A stretch of 64,000 nucleotides of DNA. Source: Vitrella brassicaformis (taxonomy: Eukaryota > Sar > Vitrellaceae). The notes beneath the pieces were generated by a model. That model made no database searches and was not told the DNA's origin. It was given only the letters and a program-made list of their open reading frames with translations. Below, piece by piece: positions 48,441-59,819 of this stretch; the first letter of the stretch is position 1, and every line of letters starts with the position of its first letter. The translations under genes and the position numbers were made by a program. The stretch spans positions 62,001 through 126,000 of the forward strand of contig CDMY01000235.1 of NCBI GenBank assembly GCA_001179505.1, read 5' to 3'.

Positions 48441-48629
48441 TCACCTTGGTTGCTGTGGCCGTACTCTTTCTAATGCAAGGAAGGCTTTGGAGTGAGTGGA
48501 AGGCCCTGTGGCTCCTGCCAGGGGGGGAGGAGAGAAGAAGTGGCCTCTTTTTTGTGGTGCTCTTTTAGGGTTTGTGGGGTTTGTCGCCATTCTCGACTTA
48601 GCGCCGGGTTCCTTGCCTTCGCCAACGCC
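48441..48629. promoter_or_regulatory. Divergent promoter with telo-box-like TTTTAGGGTTTG
   Basis: 189-bp spacer between divergent starts. TTTTAGGGTTTG begins at 48563, about 67 bp before the plus-strand ATG. This is the reverse-complement form of the telo-box seen at 41426. Confidence 0.45.
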
Positions 48630-49245
48630 ATGAGTACGAGCAGCACAGCCCGTGCTGCTGCATCACGCAAAAACCCGTACGTCTGGGTGAGCACAGCGAA
48701 AGGAAGATGAATGCTTCAGAAGAGATCTCGTCAGTCACCGCCTGCGTCAGTCATCTGGCTGCCCTGTTTGTTGCGTGTGTGTCAGATGGCGGCCTTCATT
48801 GGTGCTGGTTTCGCGTGGGCCGGCGGGATTGGGTACTTCGTGTACACCGAGTACTTCAACACGGAGAAGAAGGAGAGGAAGCAGCAGGAGCAAAGGGCCA
48901 AAGAGGAGAAGGAGAAAGAGCTGCGCCAGAGGCGGATGCAGAGGCGGGAGGAGATGATTGACGCCTACAGACAGCAGCGGCAGCAACAGAGCCTGCAGTC
49001 GCCAGCGTCGCCCGATGCGGATGCGGACGCGCCATCTCCTCATGAGCAAGGCGGCTCGTTTGAGGACCGCCTGCAGAAGGAGCTCGACACAACATCGTAA
49101 GTCAGCAAATATGGAGACTAGATGACAGTGTGCACGCATCCCTGCTGCTTCCGCGTCTTGCAGGTACGATTTGTGGCGTAAGGACGGCCTCGATGTGCCG
49201 CCCTCGGAAAAGACCGCAGCAGCGAACACCCAAGACAATGGCTGA
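48630..49245 (+). CDS. Small single-pass membrane protein with charged coiled coil
   Basis: Exons: 48630-48686, 48786-49096 and 49164-49245. About 149 residues. A Ser/Thr/Ala/Arg-rich N-terminus precedes one transmembrane helix (AAFIGAGFAWAGGIGYFVY). A highly charged helix follows (EKKERKQQEQRAKEEKEKEL), then a Gln/Ser/Pro stretch and a C-terminal YDLWRKDGLDVPPSEK. The first residues (RAAASRKNPYVW) could be a mitochondrial or organelle targeting signal. Small proteins of this layout occur in mitochondrial inner-membrane complexes, but no family was recognised. Confidence 0.7.
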
Positions 49246-50433
49246 CGACGGACAGCTGGTCGTGCAGTACATGGTACTGTTCTCCTCCTGGGTAGATGGC
49301 TCGGTCGCGATGTTCATTTTTTTGTGGGCGTCTTGTTGTCAAATCCGCTGCCCGTTGGGCCCTTCTCATTCCGGCACGGTACGAAGACTGCGTCAGGCTG
49401 AGATGCCGACCGTAGTCTCCGTATCGCGTCGTGTGTCTGGAGGGCCACGCGGGTGGCACCAATGTCGAAGTGACGAGACAGTCAAGGAGGGATGGGTTGC
49501 TGCTGGACTACCGCACGTGGCATGCAACACGAACATTTATGTTGGGGTGATGGCTTCGTGCTGAGTGCCGCGCTGGATTTTTCGTAGCCCACCGGCATCG
49601 AACGCGCGAGTTCCATCTGCAGCTACGGATGGCACTCCTGCGTTCGGTGCCGGTGGGCTACGAAGCATCCAGCACGGCATGACAGACAGGCAGGTTTGAC
49701 CTTGGTGTGGACTGAATGGCCGCTCTCAATCCAATGAATGCAATGCAAGTGGAGGTATGTATTTACAAGCGTTTCACACCTGCAGTCAGAGGGAAGGAGG
49801 AAGGTCAAGTATGCCAGCCATGCAGTGAGTGTCACGGTGCACGAAACACGCGCACGCAGAGGGGCACCGCACCCAATACACATACATGCAGAGCCGCATC
49901 CATCCATCCGCACGAACGACACGCTGGGTCGAATCGTCCGTCAGGGAAGCTTCCCTCCCTGCCTCCGTCTGTTGGCCACTGCTTGCCTTCCGTCCGTCTC
50001 CCCTCCCCACCACCCACCACTCATCGATTTGAACGAAGAGCAGCGGATGGTGCGGCAAGGACGGACAAGGCCAGCAGTGATCGGCAGACATGAAAGCAGG
50101 GTTTGCAAGAAGACATACATCGCCACCCACCGTCCTGTCTGTCTCTTCTCCTCTGGAAAGCCGCAGCTGGTTTGCACTCCCCTGCGATTCCTGCCAACCG
50201 GCAACGGCTGTCGATTTGTCAATGTCCTCACAAACCGACAACCATCACCGCTGCGCAGTTCACCAGCGGATGCAAACCAGGTGCCGTTCGTTCATTATAC
50301 ACATCGACAGCTCTCTCGTCCCTCCCTATCTCTCTCCCCAGCGCGCCAAACACTAATCTAGCAAGCTACACACCACGGGCGGGCAGACACCGCCGATCGT
50401 CCAATCTCCCCCAGCCAGCCCATCCCTCTCCTC
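49246..50433. other. Intergenic region between convergent genes with long hairpin
   Basis: About 1.2 kb. Its notable content is the 116-nt hairpin (49565-49680). The remainder has no supported exon; long frames after 49700 are rich in Pro/His/Arg without domains. Confidence 0.5.
49565..49680. repeat. Long hairpin, 53-nt arms and 10-nt loop
   Basis: The arms 49565-49617 and 49628-49680 are complementary at 45 of 53 positions; the central block TTCGTAGCCCACCGGCA is perfect. Two or more of the mismatches would be G-U pairs if transcribed. It may be a small-RNA precursor or a MITE-like foldback element. Confidence 0.88.
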
Positions 50434-52806
50434 TCACATGAACCCCTGCGTGTGTGACTGGAATGGCGACGAGTGCGTGTGTGAGGCTGAGGCGGGGGAG
50501 GGGCCGCGCATGCCGGGGAGGTTGTCGCCCAGCACATCTTGTGGCTTGAAGTGCGGATTGTCGCGGAACTCTGAAGGAAGGAGACGGGCGGGCAAGACAA
50601 GAGGCGTTGGTTGTACCATACCATGTGTGTGTGTGTGTGTGTTGTGTGTATGTGCTGCAATGCATGTGTGTAAGGTAGGTACCCATGTAGAGTGTGAGGA
50701 GGACATGCAGTGACTCGACGAGGTTGGTGTAGCAGGGGATGTCCAGGATGCCGCACAGCAGACGGACGTAGTCCTTACCACACAGACAGAGACACGCACA
50801 TGCCATGCATACCCATGACACACACACACGCCCAAACAGGTCTGTGTGGATGGCAGGCACGCACCTGCATGGGCATGTCCAGGTCAGCGAGGTTGAGGTA
50901 CTCGAGGACGGATGACGTGCCGTCGGGGCTGGGCGACTTGAGGAAGTCCTCAAAGTCAGTCGGCCACTCCTGCATCAGACGCTCGATGTCAGGCATCCTG
51001 CACACACGTAACGTACACACACGTGTATATATGCGCATACTCTTTCCTTCTTCTCTCGTGGAATGAATATGTTCTCTCCTGACTGACCTGCGTGTGTATT
51101 GGACGGTGGGTGGCGGCCGCGTGCGGTGCAGATCGCTGATGCGAGCAATCCAGTTCGCTATCTGACACCACACACACAATGTACGAGGGAGGATGCAGTG
51201 GGACTATGTCTGTAGATGCGTGGACGGACACCCATCCCACCGCACCGACTGACCTCCTTGGGATTCTTCTCCGCACTCTCGATGGACCGTATTTCCATTG
51301 GCTGCAGGTTCGTCTGCTTCGATATGGACCGCAGTTTCTGACAAGACCAGCAGCAGAGGCCATTTATGAAGGACTGACTGGTGTGGTGTGGCCCCACTCC
51401 CCCTCTCTCTCTCTCTCGCTGACCAGTTCGAGTACGGGTGGGTCGCTTTGGTTGAGTGCCGGCTCGTCGAGCTTGACAAGCCCCAGACCGTCATCCTTGC
51501 CATCCGGCCGCGGGATCTTGATGAACGCATCAACCTCACCTAAACACAGTCATTGTGACACCAACACAAAGGCCCTGCCTGCCTGCGTGTGTGGGGTAAT
51601 GCAAAGAATGCTCACTCACCGACGGCCGGGATGAAGTCGGGGATGAATGGCTTGAGTTTGGTCTCCAGCTCGATGCTGTGCGGCTTGTACCTTGACACAC
51701 ACAGACAGACAGGCAGACAGGCAGACAGACAGACATCGACCCATGTGTCTGTCTGCCTGTCTGTGCGGTCGTGTCTGTGTGTATCCTGTGTGTGTGTCTG
51801 TGTGACACCTTCTGATGTAGTTAAAGAGCTCTTTGACCTCTGAGCTGACGTCGAGGTTGGCATAGTCGCTCGGGTTATAGCCACCTGCACACAGACACAT
51901 ACACCAAGCATGCTCCATCCTCTCTCTGTCCATTCATGCCGTGAGTGGATGCGTGGATTGGATGGCTTGCCTTGTATTGGTGGAGCCTCTTCGTCTTCCT
52001 CTGACGTCTCCTCCTCACTCTCCTCGTCCTCGTCAGTCTCACGCTTAGCCAGGCCACCCTACACACACACACACACACGCACACAAAGAGACAGACAGAC
52101 AGACAGATACATGAACGCAGATGCGCAAATAACGGCCAGCCACCGACCCGCATCTCTCTCTGTGTGTGTGCTCAATATGTTACTCACCGGCCTAACTCCG
52201 CCCCTCTCGCCCCCGGGCCCGAACAGACCCCCGCTGTCATGATCCTTTTTGCCTGTCGACTCAGAATCGGTCTTGCCTGCACACACGCACACCCATCCGC
52301 AATCACACACGTGCTTGTGAGCATGGCATGGATGCGTCTGTGTTCCCTCTCTGTAGTATAGGTACTTGGAGGCATGGCGGGGTTCCTCGATGCTGGCTGT
52401 GTCGGTGGCCGCTCTTGGCCGGCGGACACGGCGCCGCTCCTGGGAGTCGACAAGCCAGAGTCTGAACCAAGAGACAGACACACACGGGCGAGCGTGTCTG
52501 GGACATGCTCGGGCCACTGAATCTGCCTGTCATCCAGAGAAACAACCACAACTACGTGCCCACCTCACCAGATTGGTCCTCCACCTCAATGGCTTCGTCA
52601 TAGGGCTTGTCCCTGTGTCTGGACTCGCTGACGACGCCTCCCGCCTCCCGCCTCCTCCCCACTCCCCTGCCCTCGCTGCCCTCCTCATCGCCCATCTCAA
52701 AGTCGTTATCCTGATCTCCGCGCCGCTGTCGCAGCGCGCCCTGCAGAGTGTCCTCTTCCTCTTCCTCGTCTGTCCACTCGCCCTCGCCAGGCCTGCTGCT
52801 GGACAT
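50434..52806 (-). CDS. IFT46: Intraflagellar transport protein 46
   Basis: Start at 52806 (MSSSRPGEGEWTDEEEEE), stop TGA 50434-50436, about ten exons. An acidic, disordered N-terminus precedes the conserved IFT46 core: YNPSDYANLDVSSEVKELF, HSIELETKLKPFIPDFIPAV, DAFIKIPRPDGKDDGLGL, LDEPALNQSDPPVLEL, SIESAEKNPKEIANWI, LHRTRPPPTVQYTR, MPDIERLMQEWP and LLCGILDIPCYTNLVESLHV. IFT46 is a core IFT-B subunit that carries outer dynein arm and other cargo along the flagellum. Its presence shows the organism builds flagella by IFT at some life stage. It is divergent from the tRNA dehydratase gene with a 147-bp spacer. Confidence 0.96.
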
Positions 52807-52953
52807 CGCGATGGAAGAAACAGGGCAGAAACGCCCGGAGCTCGCTTCGATCGTCCGCAGGGTGGTGAAATGAAGACGGAACGCGCTGGTATGGGCTTTG
52901 TTTGAGGTGCTCGTCACCACTGTCAACAGATCTGGAGAGATCGGCGTCAACCA
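52807..52953. promoter_or_regulatory. Shared divergent promoter, IFT46 / tRNA dehydratase
   Basis: 147 bp between the two start codons. No telo-box or TATA element is visible. Confidence 0.4.
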
Positions 52954-54893
52954 ATGGAGCTCAACTCATCGTTTCTCTCCAGGTATCTGCTCACCGGCCT
53001 CGTGGCGGGCACTGCAGTCGGCACGGTCATCGGCTATGCCATCGCGTCACTGACACGAAGGAAGAGCAAGCGCATCGCCATCGACGACGCATCGGCTGCG
53101 CTGGAGAGGGCCCTTGCAACGATGGAAGGCGGCATGCATCACCATGAGCCAAAGAGAGTGAGGAGAGATGGGACTGACGCGAATGCTCACGCGAAGGAGG
53201 AAGAAGAAGCGATGAGGGAGCAGCTGATCAGGAACTACCAGTTCTTCGGTGAGGAGGGGCAGTCCAAGGTTCGCGGTAGCTTTGTTGTGGTCATCGGTCT
53301 GGGCGGCGTCGGCTCTCACTGCGCCGTATCTCTGGCCCGCTCGGGCGTCGGCCACATCCGCATTGTCGACTTCGACCGCGTGAGCCTGTCCAGCCTCAAT
53401 AGGCATGCGTGTGCGACAAGAAGGGAGGTCGGACTGAGCAAGACAGAGGCCATCAGGAGATGCATTCATGCCATATCGCCACACACGAAGGTGGGTGTGT
53501 GGGTGGGTGTGTGGATGGGGGTGTGTGCCGGTCATCGCACCTTTCTGTCTGCCTGTCTGCAGGTGGATGCCCGCGAGACCTTGTTTGAGCTGTCCCAGGC
53601 CGAGTCTCTGCTCGAGGGGCGGCCCGACTATGTGGTTGACTGCATCGACAACGTGCCCACCAAAGTGGACCTGATCGCCTACTGCGTCGAGCACAGCCTC
53701 CCTCTCATCAGCGCGTGCGGCTCTGCGTGCAAGGCCGACCCAACCAAGCTCAGAATCGACGACATCGAAAACACTGTCGAGGTGCGATTTGTCAAGGCAG
53801 CACCTGTATCCACACACACATTGATTGCCTTTGAATGCAATGCGTGTGCAGGACGATTTGGCCCGTGCTGTGCGGGTGCGTCTGCGTCAGCGTGGCATCG
53901 AGCGGGGCGTCATGGTGTGCTACTCGACAGAGAGGACAGAGAGGGCGCTGCTGCCGCTGAGGGACTACCAGGAAGACAACCCTGCCGACTTCGTCCCGCT
54001 GCCCAACTTCAGGGTGCGCATCTTGCCTGTCATCGGTCCGCTGCCGGCCATCATGGGCCAGTCAATCGCTGTGTTTGTGCTGACGTCACTGGCCGACCAG
54101 CCTATTGGGCAGGCGGGCGCTCCAGCTGCAGCTGAGTGGCAGATCAGGCGCAAGAACTACAGGAAGCTCTTCACAGCCGTCAAGACCGCCGTCATATCGT
54201 AAGTCGATAGTCATAGAACAGAAAAGTGCTGTTGCTGTGTGCATCACGTGTGTTGGTGTGTGTTGATGTGTGTGTGCAGGGAGACGAACGACAGGAGTGC
54301 GGCCAATGCGGCCGAGCTGCCTTTCGATGCGTCGTCTTGCCTGTATGTTGATGTGTATGGCGGCAAGTGCGCCATCACACGGCAGACGGGGGTCGTCGGC
54401 ACCCTGGAATTCGTTCCTTGGTACGCACCCACGCACCCACGCACCCACCCACATGCAGGGAACACGGACTCGTGTGGCCTTATGTGTCCCCGCCCGCCTG
54501 CTCTCTTTGTTCAGGCTCTTCGAGAGAGGCCGCATCCGTGAGAGCGTCAGTGCCGAGAAGATGGTCTTGTGCAGTGCCCCAGAGGCCCGGCGGCACCTCT
54601 CAGAAGGCGGCACGGACGACCGCAACCAGCAGCTGTGGGGCCCAGAGACCACTCAGCACGTGCAGCAGCTGATCGACAAGGCCCGAGACGCCCTCAGCAA
54701 GCTGAAGAGCCAGAGCCAGCTAATGAGTGACAGCGATGGTGTGGTTGTCGAGCGAGAGAGGGACTTCGCGAGTGAGAGGGTGGGGGGAGGCCAAAAGAGA
54801 AGTGAGAGGGAGAGAAGGCGCCGTGAGATGGAGGAGGAGGAGGATGGATGTATCCATGAAGGCGGCTGGGATGCACTGTGGGAAGATGAATGA
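52954..54893 (+). CDS. tRNA threonylcarbamoyladenosine dehydratase (TcdA/Tcd1-like, E1 superfamily)
   Basis: Exons: 52954-53490, 53563-53781, 53852-54198, 54280-54420 and 54515-54893, all in phase. An N-terminal transmembrane helix (LLTGLVAGTAVGTVIGYAIA) precedes the E1/ThiF-type adenylation domain: RNYQFFGEEGQSKVRGSFV, the nucleotide-binding VVIGLGGVGSH, IRIVDFDRVSLSSLNRHA, DYVVDCIDNVPTKVDL, LISACGSACKADPTKL and LPVIGPLPAIMGQ. TcdA/Tcd1/Tcd2 enzymes use ATP to cyclise t6A37 of ANN-decoding tRNAs to ct6A. Yeast Tcd1/2 sit on the mitochondrial outer membrane through an N-terminal helix, and the same arrangement is seen here. The C-terminal 80 residues are a charged coiled-coil tail not needed by the bacterial enzyme. 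Confidence 0.92.
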
Positions 54894-55173
54894 CGCTTGA
54901 TCGGTTTGGTGTGGTGTGGTGTGGTGTGGGCGCGTGTTGTGACACACATGATGCGGGCTGAGACATGATAGCTCGTTGACTCGTCTGTGAAATCCCACTT
55001 CAATGCCGCATCCGATTGATTACTGTATGAGGCAATCAGCGTGACTACTCACGTGGAGTACGGGCAAATCCAATTTCTCTTCCTTGCCGCAGCTATTCTC
55101 TCTGGCCGTCAGTTCATATCCACACACATCAACCATAAATCAGAAGGTCTTCTTATCGCCAAAACCGTCGCTT

Positions 55174-56857
55174 CTACGCCGACGACACTGCGAGCCCCTC
55201 TGACTCCTCCGCAGACGAAGACGGCACTCTCGGGGAGGAGTCGTAGGGGGAGGAGTCCGACACCACCACCCCCTCTATCCCCTCTGACACCACCAGCCCC
55301 TCTCCGAGCTCCTGGTCGTAGACAACAGCGGCCTGGAAGAAAGCAGAACAAATGCCATGGACACATGCATGCAAGTCTGACCTGGTCTGCAGGTGCCGAG
55401 AAAAATGGCGGCTCCGAGTCGGACGGACACCAGGCCATAAGGATGATGCCCACAAACATGAAGAGCGGCCCTGCAGAGAAGGTGATAAGAGAGAGGGCCC
55501 TTTTGTGTGAGACGACTGTAATGTACCGATGTAGATGTAGACGCTGCCGAGTGTGAAGGCGTCGTCGAATCCGATCATCGCTGACAATAACACAGTGGGC
55601 ATAATGGCCGTGCCACAGCTATGCACCGACAGTTCCTACCCCCTGCAATGCCGGCGAGGCCGAATGAGGCATGAAAGGATGGCAGGAAATCCGTTGATTT
55701 GACTCTTGCGAACACATCGTCATTCATGTAGTACATCTGACAGGCAGAAGGGGACAGAAACACGACAATGTGTGCGTCTGGTGTGTTCTCATGGCCAAAC
55801 ACTGCGTAATGTCATCGAAGCACCAAACCTGAAAAGCCCCTGAGCATATAAAAACCAACACCGCCGGCACGCAATTGGGATCGAACCACGCTGGAGCAGC
55901 TACCATCTGCAAAAGAAACGGGTGCATTACAACATATCTCGACTCACGCAGCCTGTCTACCCACCGCCTTTGTCAGAACGCCAATTTGAGAGCCGATGAG
56001 TCCGCAGATAGCTCCAGAGACCACACCTGAAGGGAAATTGTCATGCTGAGCTGCGTGGTTTCATGCATCTTTCTGCTCACCAAGGATGCGTCTGTACATG
56101 TCAGCGGTCCGGGTGCGGCCTCCGTTGTGTGCGTACCTGAAATACAAAAGGAGGACAGACATGTGCACGGATGGATGTAATGACTGACGATATGCTCTTG
56201 CCTACATACACCATCTGGTTTCTGAGTTTGACACGCCCCCAAATCAGTGCTCCCACTGTGAGGATGAGCAGGGCGATATGCAGCACATAAAACAGCCTCC
56301 AAAAAGCAACGCCAACCTGCCAGGCAAGAGATTTGAGAGCACACAGAGAGCTTTCCTTCTTCGCCTACCGAGTCGTCGTCTTTGTCGCCGAAGGCAAGAA
56401 CGGTAAACCGATACACCAAAGCACCCGAGAAAGCGAAACAGGCACCGGAAACGACTGCTTGGTCGGCCATCTCTCCGTGCATATGCTGAAGAGCCACACA
56501 TAGGTACACGAGCATCCATACATCTTCTTTGTGCACTCACGTAGCTCAACACCGGCGAGAAGAACAATGATGCCGCGGTGTACACAGCATATACAGACCG
56601 ACAGCGCTGCCCACTGTGGTGCACAAGAGCAGAAATAGCGCCTGGGCGATGGTGAAGAGAACGCATCCCCACGCCTTGCTGGAGAAGCCCAACCCCTGGC
56701 GTGAGGCGAGCCCACAACTGCAGATGAAGCCGACAACGGCCGCCACCAGCTGGCTCCATAGGGGTGTCAGCTCCGGCAACCAGCTCTTGATGACATAGAC
56801 GAAGACGAAGAGAAAGCAGATCCAGGCGAATTTTCTCGTTGGCGAACAAAGATCCAT
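55174..56857 (-). CDS. Multi-span membrane protein, NIPA/DMT-like
   Basis: Start at 56857 (MDLCSPTRKFAWICFLFVFV), stop at 55174. About nine exons encode roughly eight to nine hydrophobic helices: FLFVFVYVIKSWL, LVAAVVGFICSCGLA, VVSGACFAFSGALVY, LHIALLILTVGALIWG, GVVSGAICGLIGSQIGVLTK, VPAVLVFICSGAFQMYYMND, FGLAGIAGAMIGFDD, and FMFVGIILMAW. The block ICGLIGSQIGVLTKA, the FICSGAFQMYYMND helix and a final EF-type helix resemble NIPA magnesium transporters of the drug/metabolite transporter superfamily. A Ser/Glu-rich cytosolic tail ends the protein. The junction near 56600 is uncertain: the first exon must end before about 56590 to join HMHGEMADQ in frame. Confidence 0.65.
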
Positions 56858-57171
56858 TGTTCGGAGCGTCCCTCTGCGTCACGCGAGCAATGGGGACAAG
56901 AGGTGGAGACGCCCCCAGTTTCCCATGTAAATTCCCTGTTGAGGGGACCAGATGCATGCAAAGCCATGGAAAAATTGCACATTGTCACTCCAATGAACCA
57001 ACGTCTGATGTGACACCATGGAAGACACAAATCCCCCTCCCTAATGTCCGTCTGTCTAGCAACGGTCGCATCAGTGTCTAGCTCGTGTTTGGTGACGGTC
57101 AAGGCGCATCCGCAACCGTGCGCCGGTCACCGACCTAGATACACGGGCACACAGAGAGATAATCGCAAAAA
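56858..57171. promoter_or_regulatory. Upstream region of NIPA-like gene
   Basis: About 310 bp between two minus-strand genes. No exon or distinctive motif was seen. Confidence 0.35.
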
Positions 57172-58440
57172 TCAATTCGATGTGACATTAGGGATGCACT
57201 TCTTGGGTGCGAAAAGGTGGGTGAGGCACACGAGCTGAGCGGGCAGCAGGCGGAAGTCCCAATGGCCTGCACGCACACGCGTGGGAGACATGCCCGCGTG
57301 GGAGACATGCCATGGAACGAGTCTCACTGTTGGCCACATATGTCGCCATCGCACTCACGTGGTCAAGGGACTGATCGAACCAAAAGGGAAAAATCACGTG
57401 AAGTGGGCGCATTTACATCGGTGGTCAGTGTATGTCTGATTGACCTTTCTGGGTATGTCGTGGTCCACAAAGGAGAGAGCTGTCAGCACAATGGCGGGAA
57501 CAAATCCAATCTGACACACACAACGCACGACAGCACAAGACAACACAACACGCCCTCAGATTGTGCTGGAGCCTGATGCTGAGCGGGGCATCGAATATCC
57601 TAACCATTTGGAAACTCAGAGGCAGCCTTAGAAGCCCTCTGCCCCTGAGACACAACCATTCCACAAACATTACACACACAGCCCGTCCCTTCCAATGCTG
57701 TATGCCCGTCCGTGACGTACCTGAAGAGTGGGAGTGCGGCAACAAGGCTTCTGGATATGATGGCTGGCCCAGTGTCCTTCTTGACGAAACGCCACCGATA
57801 CGAGAGAGACAGTCTGGTGGATAGACAGCAAATGGGAAGGGGGGGAGGGAGGGCGCGTCTGTGCACACGTACGCACCGTCTTGCGAGCAAGTAGGTGCTG
57901 AGGCTCCAACGCACGACATTCCCCAGCAAAAAACCGCTGCCTCGTGCACGAAGGTGCAGGCATAATCTGAAATGTATATGCGGACGTGCAGATGTATGGC
58001 AGCTATGCTGCTTAGCTCAACCCACTCTCTTACCGGTGAGTTGTGTGCAGCAGCTCATGAGCTCGGGCGCGTCTGCGACGGCCAGCAGCATGAGCCACAG
58101 TGCGGTCCGGACGCCCGTCCTCGAGTGGAGGGGCATGAAGCGAGGATGCCACTGTCGACAAAACGCATACAACGCTGCACACACGCATACACACGCACGG
58201 AGACACGAGTGCCTCATTCTGTCTCTGCGTGTGTTCGTGTCTACCAGTGGTGAAGGCCAATGTGAGTCCGATTGGTCCGATGAAGATCATCGTTCGTCCA
58301 CTGAAGACCGAGTATGCCACGCCGCCCCGGCCACCTGCGACCAGGAAGTCGAACACTCCCATGCTGCCCCCTGTGATGGACGCAGCGATGCCGCTGAAGG
58401 TCATTACAGGCGGCAGGCAGGCCAAGTGCATGAATAGCAT
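57172..58440 (-). CDS. SLC4-type bicarbonate/borate transporter-like protein, apparently incomplete
   Basis: The first recognised exon (58440 to about 58245) holds the family signature: LFMHLACLPPVMTFSGIAAS, TGGSMGVFDFLVAGG, VAYSVFSGRTMIFIGPIG. The next exon gives ALYAFCRQWHPRFMPLHSRT, VRTALWLMLLAVADAPELM and CCTQLTG. Later exons give ALSLSYRWRFVKKDTGPAII, SLVAALPLFR, then IGFVPAIVLTALSFVDHDIP, matching the family's 'PAxLLTxLFFxDHNI' region, and perhaps HWDFRLLPAQLVCLTHLF before TGA at 57172. SLC4/BOR proteins exchange HCO3- or borate across membranes and normally continue for several more helices, so this copy looks C-terminally short. Its N-terminal exons were not found; the DNA upstream is a tandem repeat field. 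It may be a truncated or decaying copy. The intron upstream of IGFVPA lacks a clear GT donor in phase. Confidence 0.65.
57278..57311. repeat. Perfect 17-bp tandem duplication
   Basis: The unit at 57278-57294 repeats exactly at 57295-57311. It lies in or beside the last SLC4-like intron. Confidence 0.88.
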
Positions 58441-59113
58441 CTGAGTATCGACTTGAGCCGCCAGCCGTCCAGCCAGTCCGCCTCGTGGGAGTGTTTTTGA
58501 TTGACGACTGATGTCTAACGCGGCTCTTGGTCGTGTTCGTGCAACACGGATGGGATGAGACAAGATGGCGTTGAGATTCAGCTCCAGCAATGCTTCAAGT
58601 GGCCTAGATGAAGGGGGCGAGGGGGGACGGGACGGCACTTGATAGCAGTTGACACGCAAACACAGCGATGAGCCGATCAGTCGCCTCTCTATGATGGGTA
58701 CCCCAGGCGGGTCGAGAAAGAAGGACCACGTATGGAGCACTGTGTGTTGACACATATCAAGAAGATCGCATCGCAGGCCCTGAGAATGATCCGGACCACT
58801 GCATCCAGGACGACGCAAACTCCAGCAAGACTATCAGCTCAGCAGCGTCTAACACGGGCACAGGTGGGGGAAGGGGGAATGGGGGATAGCGGATGAAGGG
58901 GGCTAGGGGAGGAGAGGCGGAGGGGCTCAGCTTGGGGGCTGGCACTTGAGGCTGCCGAAACGCAAAGCCGGCGATGAGCCGAGCAGTCACCTCTCTTAAA
59001 TGATGGGTGCCCCAGACGGGTCAGATCAGAGGAAGGTATCCCAGGCGGGCCAGGTCAGAGTAATGGCTGCGGATGAAATACCCCCAGTTGACCGTGACAC
59101 TCACGAAGCAGAG

Positions 59114-59819
59114 AGCACAGGAGGTCCAGAGGATGGCTCGGACAACTGCCCCCAAGACGACGACAAACTCCAGCAAGGCCATGACGACGACAAAGTCTGC
59201 AGGAAGACGGGGCGATAGTTCCCTTCAGCAATCCTCTGACGTAGATAAGGGGGGCTGGGGGATAGCAGTTGACGCTCACAGGCAGCGATGAGCCTAGCGG
59301 TCGCCTCTCTATGATGGGTATCCCAGGCGGGTTGGGTACGAGGGACGGCCGTATATCGAATACTCTGTGTTGACGTTACAACCAAGCAAGAAGAGAATAT
59401 AGCAGGTGAGGACGATGGCTCGGACCGTTACATCCAAGACGACGACAAAGTCCAAGGCCATTGGCGTTGAGAATCAGCTCCAGGAATGCTTCGAGTGAAG
59501 TGGGGGTAAGTGGGGGAAGGGAGGGTCAGCAGATCAGTAGCCCTGGAGCCAGAAGTGGTAGTCCAGCGTGCGAAAAAAGATGATGCAGTACTCAATGAAG
59601 GCTCCGAGGAGGTAGATGGCGAGACCGCCGTTGATGACCACCGTCAAGACGTGGGCTATGATGAGCTCCATGGGGAATGACAAAGACGATATCAGAATGC
59701 TGATTTGGTCAATGGTTTTGATGGACGGGCTGGGGGGAGAGGCCCCAAACTTGTGGGGCCGACGTAAACATTCGTCCCGACAAGTCGGTCTGTCCGGTTC
59801 CATCACACACCTTACACAC
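59114..59819. repeat. Copy 1 of a 706-bp near-identical duplication
   Basis: Matches 60120-60825 at a constant offset of 1006 bp, with four substitutions seen near 59401, 59410, 59427 and 59450. It ends exactly at the N run, so an assembly origin (split alleles or a misjoined repeat) is likely. Confidence 0.9.
59534..59806 (-). CDS. Small hydrophobic ORF, duplicate of 60540-60812
   Basis: Identical in frame and sequence to the 90-codon frame at 60540-60812; see that entry. It lies in copy 1 of the duplication, next to the gap. Confidence 0.3.
   Translation of the reverse strand: MMEPDRPTCRDECLRRPHKFGASPPSPSIKTIDQISILISSLSFPMELIIAHVLTVVINGGLAIYLLGAFIEYCIIFFRTLDYHFWLQGY

Noticed and set aside
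55868-55888. Minus-strand GGTTCGATCCC resembling a tRNA B box
   Set aside because: It lies inside a coding exon (AWFDPNC) and no A box or cloverleaf is found around it.
56540-56610. Apparent 2-nt frameshift in the NIPA-like gene
   Set aside because: Ending the first exon at a phase-0 donor near 56595-56610 removes the conflict without a frameshift.
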